A stretch of 64,000 nucleotides of DNA from Ochrobactrum teleogrylli (GTDB lineage Bacteria; Pseudomonadota; Alphaproteobacteria; Rhizobiales; Rhizobiaceae), in the NCBI RefSeq assembly GCF_006376685.1, contig NZ_VEWL01000004.1:186001-250000 (forward strand), in the 5' to 3' direction. Positions within the stretch are counted from its first letter, which is position 1, and every line of letters starts with the position of its first letter. A program made the translations under genes and the position numbers. Under the pieces are notes generated by a model, which was not told where the DNA came from, did not search any database, and worked only from the letters and a program-made list of their open reading frames with translations. Shown one piece after another: positions 26,517-36,133 of this stretch.

Positions 26517-27500
26517 ATGACAGAGACTTCTTCCCATCGTGCGGAGGCCGCGCCGTCAAGGCTGCGCGTGCATTCCGATCTGCGCAGCCAGCGCATCCGG
26601 TCTGCATGGGTGTTTCTCGCCCCGACATTGTTCGTGCTCGCGCTGGTGGCCGGTTGGCCACTGCTCAGAACCATCTATTTCAGCTTCACCAATGCCTCGC
26701 TGACCAGCCTTGGCACAGCAGAGTTTGTCGGCTTCGACAATTATCTGTCCTGGGTGACGCTCAAGAGCGGCCGTACCGTCTATCGTGGACTTTTGGCCGA
26801 CCCGGCATGGTGGGGCGCGGTCTGGAACACGGTAAAATTCACGCTGCTTTCGGTCAGTCTGGAAACGGTGTTCGGACTGATCGTGGCGCTGGTGCTCAAC
26901 GCCAATTTTCCGGGGCGCGGTCTGGTGCGCGCGGCGATCCTGATCCCGTGGGCGATCCCCACAATCGTCTCGGCCAAGATCTGGCACTGGATGCTCAACG
27001 ACCAGTTCGGCATCCTCAATCACATCCTGCTCAATCTCGGGCTTATCAGCCAGAAAATCGCCTGGACCGCCAATCCGGACACGGCAATGATCGCGGTTTT
27101 GATTGTCGATGTCTGGAAAACGACGCCCTTCATGGCGCTGCTTATTCTGGCCGGTTTGCAGATGGTGCCGACGGATATTTATGAAGCGGCCAGGATCGAC
27201 GGCGTGCATCCGCTGAAAGTGTTCTGGCGCGTGACGCTGCCGCTGATCCGCCCGGCGCTGATGGTGGCGATCATCTTTCGCATGCTGGATGCGCTGCGCA
27301 TTTTCGATCTTATCTATGTGCTGACGCCCAACAATGCACAGACAAAAACCATGTCGGTCTTTGCGCGTGAAAATCTGTTCGATTTCGACAAATTTGCCTA
27401 TGGTGCGGCGGCATCGACAATGCTGTTCCTCATCATCGCTGGCATCACCTTGCTCTACATGTTCTTCGGACGTGTGAACATCACCAGCAAGGGAGACTAG
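26517..27500 (+). CDS. thuF: Trehalose/disaccharide ABC transporter permease ThuF (MalF type)
   Basis: 327-residue membrane subunit with about six helices, the first at residues 31-50 (AWVFLAPTLFVLALVAGWPLL), and the ATPase-coupling EAA loop (IYEAARIDGVHPLKVFWRVTLPLIRP). ATG at 26517, about 100 bases after thuE, with only a weak ribosome site. It forms the channel with ThuG. Confidence 0.9.
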   Translation: MTETSSHRAEAAPSRLRVHSDLRSQRIRSAWVFLAPTLFVLALVAGWPLLRTIYFSFTNASLTSLGTAEFVGFDNYLSWVTLKSGRTVYRGLLADPAWWGAVWNTVKFTLLSVSLETVFGLIVALVLNANFPGRGLVRAAILIPWAIPTIVSAKIWHWMLNDQFGILNHILLNLGLISQKIAWTANPDTAMIAVLIVDVWKTTPFMALLILAGLQMVPTDIYEAARIDGVHPLKVFWRVTLPLIRPALMVAIIFRMLDALRIFDLIYVLTPNNAQTKTMSVFARENLFDFDKFAYGAAASTMLFLIIAGITLLYMFFGRVNITSKGD

Positions 27501-27503
27501 AAG

Positions 27504-28328
27504 ATGCGGTACATAAAGTTAGCTGGCTTCTATCTTCTGGTGGCGATCATCATTCTGGTTGCGGTGTTCCCGTTCTATTATGCGATCATTACCAGTGTGA
27601 AATCGGGAACGGCGCTATTTCAGGTCGATTACTGGCCGACCAATTTCTCGGTTGAGAATTATACCAGCGTGCTGACGCAGGGCAGCTTTCTGCGCAGTCT
27701 CGGCAATTCGCTGCTGGTGGCAACAGTTGTGGTGGCGATCTCGCTTCTGTTGGCGATAACGGCGGCCTATGCGCTGGCGCGGGTGGGTTTTCGGGGCAGG
27801 GGGCTTTTGCTGCTCACCATTCTTTCGGTGTCGATGTTCCCCCAGATCGCCGTGCTGGCCGGTCTGTTCGAGCTGATCCGTTTCTTGGGCATTTTCAACA
27901 CGCCGCTGGCGCTGATCTTCTCCTACATGATCTTCACTTTGCCTTTCACGGTGTGGGTGCTCACCACCTTCATGCGCGATCTGCCGGTGGAGATCGAGGA
28001 AGCCGCCATCGTCGACGGCGCGTCGCCTTGGGTCATCATAACGCGGGTGTTCATGCCGTTGATGTGGCCCGCCTTGGTGACGACAGGTCTGCTTGCCTTC
28101 ATCTCTGCATGGAACGAGTTCCTGTTCGCGCTCACCTTCACCTCGTCCGGCGGCCAGCGCACTGTGCCGGTGGCTATCGCGCTTCTGTCCGGCAGCAGTC
28201 AGTTCGAAATCCCCTGGGGCAACATCATGGCGGCTTCGGTCATCGTCACGGTCCCCCTCGTCATCCTCGTGCTCATCTTCCAGCGGCGGATTGTCTCCGG
28301 TCTGACGGCGGGTGGCGTAAAGGGCTAG
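27504..28328 (+). CDS. thuG: Trehalose/disaccharide ABC transporter permease ThuG (MalG type)
   Basis: 274-residue second permease. It starts 4 bases after thuF stops. It shows the MalG EAA loop (VEIEEAAIVDGASPWVIITRVFMPLMWPALV) and six predicted helices. Typical MalG-like length and C-terminus (VSGLTAGGVKG). Confidence 0.9.
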   Translation: MRYIKLAGFYLLVAIIILVAVFPFYYAIITSVKSGTALFQVDYWPTNFSVENYTSVLTQGSFLRSLGNSLLVATVVVAISLLLAITAAYALARVGFRGRGLLLLTILSVSMFPQIAVLAGLFELIRFLGIFNTPLALIFSYMIFTLPFTVWVLTTFMRDLPVEIEEAAIVDGASPWVIITRVFMPLMWPALVTTGLLAFISAWNEFLFALTFTSSGGQRTVPVAIALLSGSSQFEIPWGNIMAASVIVTVPLVILVLIFQRRIVSGLTAGGVKG

Positions 28329-28338
28329 GAGTATAGTC

Positions 28339-29340
<1,002 letters not shown>

Positions 29341-29407
29341 CGCCGACCTCCCAAGCTCAATGAGATGAAACAACCGGGCCGTCATGCCCGCAGCAAGGAG
29401 AATATCC

Positions 29408-30193
29408 GTGCCTATTCGCACAATCGTCTGGGGTGAGAACATCCACGAGCAGATCAACGAAACGGTGCGTTCGGTCTATCCGAACGGCATGCACAACACG
29501 ATTGCCGATGCGTTGAATACCGACAGCAGCATTCAGGCAACCACCGCTACCTTGCAGGAGCCGGACCATGGCTTGCCGGAAGCGCGTCTGGCCGAGACCG
29601 ATGTACTGGTCTGGTGGGGGCACAAGGATCACGGTGCCGTCAGCGATGAGGTGGTGGAGCGCGTGGCCAGGCGCGTCTTCGAAGGTATGGGGCTGATCGT
29701 GCTCCATTCCGGCCATTTCTCCAAAATCTTCAAGCGGGTCATGGGCACGCCCTGCGCGCTGAAATGGCGTGAGGCGGGCGAGCGCGAGCGCGTCTGGGTT
29801 GTCAATCGCGGCCATCCAATCGCGCAGGGACTTGATGAGAATTTCGTGCTCGAGAACGAAGAAATGTATGGCGAACAGTTCTCCGTGCCGGAGCCGCTGG
29901 AAACGGTGTTCATTTCGTGGTTCGCGGGCGGCGAAGTGTTTCGCTCCGGCATGACATGGCGGCGCGGCGCGGGCAATGTGTTCTATTTCCGCCCCGGACA
30001 TGAAACCTACCCGACCTATCACGATGCCAATGTGCAAACCGTTCTGCGCAATTCGGTCAAATGGGCGTACAATCCGCAACCGTCATGGACGGGCATCCAC
30101 GCCGCGCCGAATGTTCCGGTCGAAAAAGCGCTGGAGCCGATTGTCGAGCGTGGACCCAAGCTGCACAAGGCCGGTGAAGCCGGTTATCGCTGA
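29408..30193 (+). CDS. thuA: Trehalose utilisation protein ThuA
   Basis: 261-residue cytoplasmic protein of the ThuA family (class I glutamine-amidotransferase-like fold). It carries VLVWWGHKDHGAVSDEVVERV, GLIVLHSGHFSKIF and a late conserved block (NVFYFRPGHETYPTYH). GTG start with AAGGAG 7 bases upstream. From work on Sinorhizobium as I recall it, ThuA acts with ThuB to turn trehalose and other disaccharides into 3-keto derivatives. Here it lies directly behind the importer genes. Confidence 0.9.
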   Translation: MPIRTIVWGENIHEQINETVRSVYPNGMHNTIADALNTDSSIQATTATLQEPDHGLPEARLAETDVLVWWGHKDHGAVSDEVVERVARRVFEGMGLIVLHSGHFSKIFKRVMGTPCALKWREAGERERVWVVNRGHPIAQGLDENFVLENEEMYGEQFSVPEPLETVFISWFAGGEVFRSGMTWRRGAGNVFYFRPGHETYPTYHDANVQTVLRNSVKWAYNPQPSWTGIHAAPNVPVEKALEPIVERGPKLHKAGEAGYR

Positions 30194-30198
30194 GGTGC

Positions 30199-31248
30199 AT
30201 GATGCGTCTTCTTATTCTGGGTACTGGCGGCATGGCGAAAAACCATGCCGAAGCCTTCGGGGCGATCCATGGCGTCGAGGTTGTCGCGGCCTGTGATGTG
30301 TCGGCAGAGCGCGTCGATGCCTTTTCGGAAAACCACGACATTCACAACCGCTTCACGCGGCTTGAGGATGCGCTGGAATGGGGCCGTTTCGATGCGGTCG
30401 CCAATGTGACGCCGGACGCCATTCATCACCCGACCACGCTGGCGCTGGTTGGCGCGGGCAAGCACGTCTTTTGCGAAAAGCCGCTGGCGGAAAGCTATGA
30501 AAAGGCCGCCGAAATGGCCGATGCCGCCGAGCAGGCCAATGTCGTCAATATGGTCAATCTGACCTATCGCAATGTTGCGCCCTTGCAAAAGGCGCGCGAA
30601 ATGGTGCTGGCCGGAGAGATCGGGCAGGTGCGCCATTTCGAGGCGTCCTATCTGCAAAGCTGGCTGGTGTCGAAGACATGGGGCGACTGGAAGACCGAGA
30701 GCAAATGGCTCTGGCGGCTTTCCACGCGCCATGGGTCGAATGGTGTTCTGGGCGATGTCGGCATTCATATCCTCGACTTCGCATCCTATGCCATCGGCAG
30801 CGATGTGCAGCGGGCGTCCGCTCGGCTCAAAACTTTCGACAAGGCGGAAAACGACCATATTGGCGAATATGTGCTGGATGCCAATGACAGCTTCGTCATG
30901 ATGGCGGAGTATGCCAATGGTGCGCTGGGTGTCATTCATGCCAGCCGCTGGGCGACCGGCCATTTGAACGAGCTGCGCCTGCGCATCCATGGCGACAAGG
31001 GCGCGCTGGAAGTGCTCCATACACCCACTGGATCAAGCCTGCGCGGTTCTATCGGCGAGGATATCGAAACGCCGGTCTGGCGGGATATCGATGCCGGTAT
31101 CGTTGAGACGAACTATCAGCGTTTTGCCCGTGCCGTGGCTGACGGTGTCGGGCTGGAGCCGAGTTTCCGCCATGCCGCCAACCTGCAACGCGTGCTCGAT
31201 CATGCCATGGTCGTGGACAAGCCCTTGCCAGAAGTGGTCGAAAACTGA
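30199..31248 (+). CDS. thuB: Trehalose utilisation oxidoreductase ThuB (Gfo/Idh/MocA family)
   Basis: 349-residue NAD(P)-dependent dehydrogenase. Rossmann motif LGTGGMAKNHAEAF at the N-terminus and the family motif CEKPLAESYEKA (the EKP lysine) near residue 94. Long C-terminal alpha-beta domain with GDVGIHILDFASYAIG. ATG pair at 30199/30202, five bases after thuA. Oxidises the disaccharide at C-3 together with ThuA, according to the family model. Confidence 0.9.
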   Translation: MMRLLILGTGGMAKNHAEAFGAIHGVEVVAACDVSAERVDAFSENHDIHNRFTRLEDALEWGRFDAVANVTPDAIHHPTTLALVGAGKHVFCEKPLAESYEKAAEMADAAEQANVVNMVNLTYRNVAPLQKAREMVLAGEIGQVRHFEASYLQSWLVSKTWGDWKTESKWLWRLSTRHGSNGVLGDVGIHILDFASYAIGSDVQRASARLKTFDKAENDHIGEYVLDANDSFVMMAEYANGALGVIHASRWATGHLNELRLRIHGDKGALEVLHTPTGSSLRGSIGEDIETPVWRDIDAGIVETNYQRFARAVADGVGLEPSFRHAANLQRVLDHAMVVDKPLPEVVEN

Positions 31249-31255
31249 CCATCGT

Positions 31256-31290
31256 AACGCCGGTCTGTCGCAAACAGGCCGGCGTTTTGC
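31256..31290. terminator. Terminator between thuB and the convergent IclR gene
   Basis: AACGCCGG / CCGGCGTT outer stem with an inner CTGT / ACAG pairing, followed by TTTTGC on the plus strand. It closes the thu operon. Confidence 0.7.
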
Positions 31291-31304
31291 GCCTGGCAAT
31301 CTCT

Positions 31305-32045
31305 CTACCGTAGAGTGCGGGATATTTCCGCCTGTGCCGCTTTCAGCGCGGGAAGGTAACGTGTGATGACGTCGGCCATCGGTTCATCGGTCAAAGCCAG
31401 ACCGACATTCAGCGCCGCAACCACTTTGCCATGAAAATTGGTGAGCGGCACCGCCATGGAGCGCAGGCCGATTTCCACTTCCTGATCAATGCCTGCATAG
31501 CCTTGCTCGCGGACGCGGGCCAGTTCTTCCATGATGCGCGCCAGATCAGTTTCCGTCCGGGGCGTGCGGGCGATGCGCTGGCTCGCATTCAGCGTTTCAA
31601 GCGCCTCTTCATGAGGCAAGGCCGCCAGCAGCACCCGCCCCATCGAGGTGCAATAGGCTGGCAATCGCGATCCCGGCATCAGCATCACCGACATGACGCG
31701 CTGCTGCGCCGCACGGGCGACATAGACGATTTCCGTCTCATCAAGAATGGAAACGGACGTGCTTTGGCGGATTTCGTCCGACAGGCGGTCGAGAAAAGGC
31801 TGCACGATACGCGGAAGCGGCATCGAGGCGAGGCATCCTGTGCCAAGCCGCAGGATGCGCGGTGTCACCGTAAAATATTTGCCGTCATAGGCACAATAAC
31901 CAAGCTCGGCCAATGTCAGCAGGCAGCGCCGCGTCGTGGCGCGATCATAACCGGAAATCTCCGCTGCATCGGAAATGCTGAGCCTCGGATGATCGAAGGT
32001 GAAAGCCTCGATAACCTTCAGGCCTTTGGCCAGCCCGCCCATCAT
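31305..32045 (-). CDS. IclR family regulator, PcaR/PcaU/PobR subgroup
   Basis: 246-residue regulator. N-terminal winged helix (GLAKGLKVIEAFTFDHPRLSISDAAEISGYDRATTRRCLLTLAELGY) and IclR effector domain with the subgroup hallmark GSRLPAYCTSMGRVLLAAL and DQEVEIGLRSMAVPL. I use the ATG at 32045, with AAGGA 8 bases upstream. The frame is open to 32126, but that start would place the coding region over the PcaR-like operator. It is divergent from pcaIJF and most likely activates those genes in response to beta-ketoadipate. Confidence 0.85.
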   Translation of the reverse strand: MMGGLAKGLKVIEAFTFDHPRLSISDAAEISGYDRATTRRCLLTLAELGYCAYDGKYFTVTPRILRLGTGCLASMPLPRIVQPFLDRLSDEIRQSTSVSILDETEIVYVARAAQQRVMSVMLMPGSRLPAYCTSMGRVLLAALPHEEALETLNASQRIARTPRTETDLARIMEELARVREQGYAGIDQEVEIGLRSMAVPLTNFHGKVVAALNVGLALTDEPMADVITRYLPALKAAQAEISRTLR

Positions 32046-32085
32046 GTCGCGATCCTTGATCTGCACGCAGGCAATCTCCGTATTT

Positions 32086-32118
32086 GTGCGATTATCGAAC
32101 AAAGTAAGCATAACGCAC
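32086..32118. promoter_or_regulatory. PcaR-like operator between the IclR gene and pcaI
   Basis: GTGCGATTATCGAAC (32086-32100) reads, on the other strand, GTTCGATAATCGCAC. As I recall, this is the site reported for PcaR in Pseudomonas putida. A partner half ATAACGCAC at 32110-32118 makes an inverted pair with GTGCGATTAT (one-base gap). The position, 130 bases before pcaI, suits activation of pcaIJF. Confidence 0.65.
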
Positions 32119-32248
32119 AAAATCATTGTGGTCGAGGGGGCATCGTTTTATTCAATCTCGAGCGCATTTTTGAAAGACGGTTCCCCAATTTTCGGCATGC
32201 GTACTGCCCGGCCCGAGTTTGGCGCTGCGGTCGTCTGAGGAGAAAAAT

Positions 32249-32956
32249 ATGGACAAGACAATAGGAAGCCTTGCGGAAGCGGTTGCTGGGATCGGCGATG
32301 GCGCGACCGTGATGATCGGCGGGTTTGGTGGATCGGGCGCGCCGATTGAACTCATTCACGCGCTCATCGACAAGGGGCCGAAGAACCTGACGGTCATCAA
32401 CAACAATGCTGGTAACGGTCGCATCGGCATTGCCGCCATGATCGACGCGGGACTGGTCAGGAAGATGATCTGTTCGTTTCCGCGTTCGTCCGATCCGCGC
32501 GCCTTCACGGACAAATATCTGGCTGGTGAAATCGAGCTTGAGCTGGTTCCGCAGGGAACGCTCGCCGAACGCATCCGCGCTGGTGGCGCTGGCATCCCGG
32601 CCTTCTATACGCCAACTGCCTATGGCACTGAGCTTGCCGAGGGCAAGGTGATCGCTGAATTCGATGGCCGCCCTTATGTGCAGGAACGCTGGCTGAAGGC
32701 CGATTTCGCGCTGATCAAGGCGCATGTGGCTGATATTCACGGCAATCTCAATTACCGCATGGCGGCGCGCAACTTCAATCCGCTGATGTGCATGGCTGCC
32801 GGCAAGACCATCGTGCAGGCGTCGCAGATCGTGCCGCTCGGCGGCATCGAGCCGGAAAACGTCATCACGCCGGGCATCTTCGTCGACAGCATTGTCGAGG
32901 TTACAAACCCGCAGCAGGAAGAAGAACTCATTCGGGCAGGAGTGGCCTACGTATGA
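32249..32956 (+). CDS. pcaI: 3-oxoadipate CoA-transferase subunit A
   Basis: 235-residue alpha subunit of the transferase that moves CoA from succinyl-CoA to beta-ketoadipate in aromatic catabolism. It shows the CoA-transferase I start (DGATVMIGGFGGSGAPIELIHAL) and NGRIGIAAMIDAGLVRKMICSFPRSSDPRAF. ATG at 32249 behind GAGGAG. The subunit B gene overlaps by 4 bases (ATGA), indicating coupled translation. Confidence 0.9.
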   Translation: MDKTIGSLAEAVAGIGDGATVMIGGFGGSGAPIELIHALIDKGPKNLTVINNNAGNGRIGIAAMIDAGLVRKMICSFPRSSDPRAFTDKYLAGEIELELVPQGTLAERIRAGGAGIPAFYTPTAYGTELAEGKVIAEFDGRPYVQERWLKADFALIKAHVADIHGNLNYRMAARNFNPLMCMAAGKTIVQASQIVPLGGIEPENVITPGIFVDSIVEVTNPQQEEELIRAGVAYV

Positions 32957-33642
32957 CCGTCGATACTCGTGAGGACATCAAGCTTTCCAACGCCCAGATT
33001 GCCTGGCGCGCGGCGCAAGATATTGCCGACGGCGCTTATGTGAATCTTGGGATCGGTTTTCCCGAAATGGTTGCCCGCTATCAGCCGGAAGGCCGCGAGG
33101 CGATCTTCCACACCGAAAACGGCATTCTCGATTTCGGCGAAGCGCCGCCGGAAGGTGAGGAAGACTGGGATCTCATCAACGCAGGCAAAAAGGCTGTGAC
33201 GCTGAAGCCAGGTGCTGCCTTCTTCCACCATGCCGACAGCTTTGCCATGGTGCGCGGCGGCCATCTCGATGTGGCGATCCTCGGCGCTTATCAGGTTGCG
33301 CAAAACGGCGATCTCGCGAATTGGCGCGTCGGCGCCAAGGGTGTGCCTGCCGTCGGCGGCGCGATGGACCTTGTCCATGGTGCCAAGCAGGTGGTGGTCA
33401 TCACCGAGCACGTCACCAAAAAGGGCGAGCCGAAGCTGGTGGAAAAATGCGCTTTTCCGCTGACGGGCGTCGGCTGCATCACGCGCATCTACACCAGCCA
33501 TGCGGTGATTGACGTTGATAAGGGCCGCTTTGTGCTGCGCGAAAAGCTTGCCGCGATGACGCTGGAAGAGCTACAGGCTATGACCGGCGCTAAGCTGCAT
33601 ATCGATGGCCCTGTCGCCGATCTCGTTGTTCCAGAATTGTGA
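32953..33642 (+). CDS. pcaJ: 3-oxoadipate CoA-transferase subunit B
   Basis: 229-residue beta subunit. The catalytic glutamate is in HTENGILDFG; YVNLGIGFPEMVARY and KGVPAVGGAMDLVHGAKQVVV are further family blocks. The start ATG at 32953 overlaps the pcaI stop. With subunit A it forms the alpha-beta transferase. Confidence 0.9.
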   Translation: MTVDTREDIKLSNAQIAWRAAQDIADGAYVNLGIGFPEMVARYQPEGREAIFHTENGILDFGEAPPEGEEDWDLINAGKKAVTLKPGAAFFHHADSFAMVRGGHLDVAILGAYQVAQNGDLANWRVGAKGVPAVGGAMDLVHGAKQVVVITEHVTKKGEPKLVEKCAFPLTGVGCITRIYTSHAVIDVDKGRFVLREKLAAMTLEELQAMTGAKLHIDGPVADLVVPEL

Positions 33643-33650
33643 GGCCTGTC

Positions 33651-34853
33651 ATGACCGAAGCCTATATTTGCGATTATATCCGTACTCCCATTGGTCGTTA
33701 TGGCGGCGCGCTTTCTGCAGTCCGTGCCGACGATCTCGGTGCCGTTCCGTTGAAAGCACTCATGGCGCGCAACACGTCGGTCGATTGGGAAGCCGTCGAT
33801 GATGTCATCTTCGGTTCGGCCAATCAGGCAGGCGAAGACAACCGCAATGTCGCGCGTATGTCGCTGCTGCTGGCCGGTCTGCCGGTTGGCGTTTCTGGCA
33901 CCACGATCAACCGTCTGTGCGGTTCGGGCATGGATGCGGTCATCGCAGCTGCACGCGCGATCAAGGCAGGCGAAGCGGAACTGATGATTGCCGGTGGCGT
34001 CGAAAGCATGAGCCGCGCGCCTTTCGTCATGCCAAAGGCTGATAGCGCCTTTTCGCGCAAGGCGGAAATCTTCGATACCACCATCGGCTGGCGCTTCGTC
34101 AATCCGTTGATGAAGAAGCAATATGGCGTCGATTCCATGCCGGAAACCGGCGAGAACGTTGCCGAAGACTATAAGGTCTCGCGCGCCGATCAGGATGCAT
34201 TTGCCGTTCGCAGCCAGAACAAGGCCGCTGAGGCGCAGGCCAATGGCCGTCTGGCCAAGGAAATAGTGGCGGTCACCATTCCGCAGCGCAAGGGTGATCC
34301 TGTCGTCGTGGACAAGGACGAGCATCCGCGTGCCACCAGCATCGAAGCGCTGGCCAAGCTGCCGACGCCTTTCCGCGAAGGCGGTACGGTCACGGCAGGC
34401 AATGCGTCGGGCGTCAATGACGGTGCGGCCGCATTGATCGTTGCTTCGGAAGCAGCGGTGAAGAAATATGGCCTCACGCCTATCGCCCGCGTTGTGGGTG
34501 GTGCGACGGCTGGCGTGCCGCCGCGTGTGATGGGCATCGGCCCGGCTCCGGCAACCAGGAAGCTCAGCGCCCGTATCGGCATTGCGCCCGATGCTTTCGA
34601 CGTGATCGAGCTGAACGAGGCGTTCGCTTCGCAGGGCCTCGCCGTGCTGCGCGAACTGGGCATTGCCGACGACGACAGCCGCGTCAATCCGAATGGCGGC
34701 GCGATTGCGCTTGGTCACCCGCTTGGCATGTCGGGTGCGCGCATTGCGGGCACCGCGGCGCTGGAACTGTCGCTGAACGGCGGCAAATATGCGCTGGCTA
34801 CCATGTGCATCGGCGTCGGTCAGGGCATTGCCATCGCGCTCGAACGCGTTTGA
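33651..34853 (+). CDS. pcaF: Beta-ketoadipyl-CoA thiolase (3-oxoadipyl-CoA thiolase)
   Basis: 400-residue thiolase that splits beta-ketoadipyl-CoA into acetyl-CoA and succinyl-CoA. Catalytic residues are visible: Cys in NRLCGSGMDAV (about residue 88), His in ALGHPLGMSG and the second Cys in TMCIGVGQG. Chosen ATG at 33651 behind GAGG; a GTG at 33639 overlaps the pcaJ stop. Context (pcaIJ) favours pcaF over a general acetyl-CoA acetyltransferase. Confidence 0.9.
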   Translation: MTEAYICDYIRTPIGRYGGALSAVRADDLGAVPLKALMARNTSVDWEAVDDVIFGSANQAGEDNRNVARMSLLLAGLPVGVSGTTINRLCGSGMDAVIAAARAIKAGEAELMIAGGVESMSRAPFVMPKADSAFSRKAEIFDTTIGWRFVNPLMKKQYGVDSMPETGENVAEDYKVSRADQDAFAVRSQNKAAEAQANGRLAKEIVAVTIPQRKGDPVVVDKDEHPRATSIEALAKLPTPFREGGTVTAGNASGVNDGAAALIVASEAAVKKYGLTPIARVVGGATAGVPPRVMGIGPAPATRKLSARIGIAPDAFDVIELNEAFASQGLAVLRELGIADDDSRVNPNGGAIALGHPLGMSGARIAGTAALELSLNGGKYALATMCIGVGQGIAIALERV

Positions 34854-34864
34854 TCGAACTTCTT

Positions 34865-34903
34865 CATCTCCAGCGAGGTTGTGAAGCAGCTTTGCTGGAG
34901 ATG
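34865..34903 (+). repeat. Inverted repeat downstream of pcaF
   Basis: CATCTCCAGC (34865-34874) and GCTGGAGATG (34894-34903), ten perfect pairs with a 19-base loop, no U-run. It may end the pca transcript, and it lies 12 bases from the 3' end of tRNA-Sec on the other strand. Confidence 0.45.
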
Positions 34904-34914
34904 TGCGGGAATGA

Positions 34915-35010
34915 TGGCGGAAGGAAATGGGGGTCGAACCCACCAGAGACCGTCTATCAGCCCCTCCCGGATTTGAAGTCCGGACATGCCACCGGGCATG
35001 CATCCCTTCC
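34915..35010 (-). tRNA. selC: tRNA-Sec (UCA anticodon, selC)
   Basis: On the minus strand the sequence starts GGAAGGGA and ends with the pairing TTTCCTTCC, discriminator G and encoded CCA. This gives the 8-bp acceptor stem that marks selenocysteine tRNA. The anticodon stem CCGGA / TCCGG holds the loop CTTCAAA with anticodon TCA (bases 34976-34974). A long variable arm precedes the T-arm with GGTTCGACC. Total 96 bases including CCA, far longer than ordinary tRNAs. It serves SelA, SelB and the UGA codon in fdoG nearby. Confidence 0.96.
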
Positions 35011-35147
35011 AGATATTGAATTCGTCCCATACTTTCGCACGGGCTAACTGTAGTAACGGGTTATCACCGCGTCAATCTGCGCCGCAGCGTTGGGTGCTAT
35101 TTGTGCTAGTGCCTTCGCGATAGATAGCAGCATGGAATATTCAGAAG

Positions 35148-35276
35148 ATGGAATGGATTCCTGTATTCTTGATAGCGTTCAAGGTTCTCGTGTTGGGCGT
35201 GGCCATGTTCTTCGCCATCAAGTTTCACTACGACGAAGATAAAAAAAAGAAGAATAGCGAGAAAGGCGGGACCTAA
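35148..35276 (+). CDS. Small membrane protein, 42 residues
   Basis: ATG to TAA without interruption. The N-terminal half is a single membrane helix (MEWIPVFLIAFKVLVLGVAM), followed by FFAIKFHYDEDKKK and a basic, polar tail. The architecture (one helix, positive C-terminal tail) is that of a bacterial microprotein, and it reads as protein rather than chance. The ribosome site is weak (GGAA about 10 bases upstream). Unknown function; it lies between selC and the other small genes of the selenium island. Confidence 0.55.
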   Translation: MEWIPVFLIAFKVLVLGVAMFFAIKFHYDEDKKKKNSEKGGT

Positions 35277-35312
35277 CGCCCACTTCAGCCGGGCTTGCCC
35301 GGTTTGTCTCAA

Positions 35313-35420
35313 TCACTGAATGATGCACGTCCCCGGCCAATCGCGGCACGAGCGATTGGCGCATCCGGTGAGGGCTGCCGCCACGATCAGAATGCAAATA
35401 GCTGTCGCCAGTGTCTTCAT
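35313..35420 (-). CDS. Small lipoprotein, 35 residues
   Basis: Starts MKTLATAICILIVAAALTGC, a lipoprotein signal with lipobox LTGC (cysteine at residue 20). The mature part is only 16 residues with two more cysteines, ending GTCIIQ. It is convergent with the 42-residue membrane protein, with a CCGGG/CCCGG hairpin at about 35290-35303 between them. Resembles entericidin-size lipoproteins, but no family is recognised. Confidence 0.5.
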   Translation of the reverse strand: MKTLATAICILIVAAALTGCANRSCRDWPGTCIIQ

Positions 35421-35581
35421 GTTTCGTCACTCATGATCGCTGGGGGTGATCGCTGCCAAACCTCATTGCCAGACTTCGCTGACACTGGGCGTAACGCTAC
35501 ACCAAGCAAGCGTTCCCACCAAGTCTTGATGGCACCCGCGCAGTATGGAAATGTCTGGCTTAAGGACCCCGCGCTGCCCAC

Positions 35582-35764
35582 TCAATCATTCGAACGGTCG
35601 GGATAAGGTTCTTTGGGAACCTTGATATGAGGATTGCCCGGCGCATTTGATTGTTCGTGAGTAGGCTTTTCCTGATGGTCACTCGGTTCCACAGGAGATG
35701 GATCGATAGCTTCTTTCTCTCGTACCAGATCCGGGTCGGACCACGGATTTCGCTTTTGTGCCAT
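35582..35764 (-). CDS. Small hydrophilic hypothetical protein, 60 residues
   Basis: Starts MAQKRNPWSDPDLVREKEAI and continues rich in Pro, Glu, Lys and Asp, with no membrane segment; probably unstructured. A strong AGGAGG lies 9 bases before the ATG at 35764. It follows the 86-residue gene by 16 bases on the same strand, so the two are probably co-transcribed. Function unknown. Confidence 0.6.
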   Translation of the reverse strand: MAQKRNPWSDPDLVREKEAIDPSPVEPSDHQEKPTHEQSNAPGNPHIKVPKEPYPDRSND

Positions 35765-35780
35765 TTTCTTCCCTCCTGGG

Positions 35781-36041
35781 TCATTGGTCTTGCTGGTTGA
35801 CGTCGACTTCTTGTTGTCGGGACAGATATCTGGCGCTTGCAATGCCCGCTGCCAGATCAGCGATATATGTCTGATTGCGCAGTCCGCTCTGGTAGAGACT
35901 GATGATACTGGATGCCAGGTCCGACGCTGAATAGGCGTTGCCGCCTGCCTCGAGCTTCTCGCTCGCTTCGGTAAAACATCTGCGCATCAAATCGACTTCT
36001 CCCGGCGCGTATATACGGCTCGCTTCATTGAAGAGCGGCAT
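35781..36041 (-). CDS. Small hypothetical protein, 86 residues
   Basis: Mostly helical, begins MPLFNEASRIYAPGEVDLMR, with SASDLASSIISLYQSGLRNQ in the middle and a Gln/Asp tail. The ribosome site AAGGAGGG before the ATG is near perfect, so this is a real, translated gene. It lies downstream of the FNT channel gene but is separated from it by a strong hairpin. No family recognised. Confidence 0.68.
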   Translation of the reverse strand: MPLFNEASRIYAPGEVDLMRRCFTEASEKLEAGGNAYSASDLASSIISLYQSGLRNQTYIADLAAGIASARYLSRQQEVDVNQQDQ

Positions 36042-36133
36042 AGAACCCTCCTTTCAGCCACCAATCAAAAGCCTGCAAGATGCAGTAAAACGGCGATTGA
36101 ATGCACCAGAGCAAAAATGGTTCCGTTAAAAAT

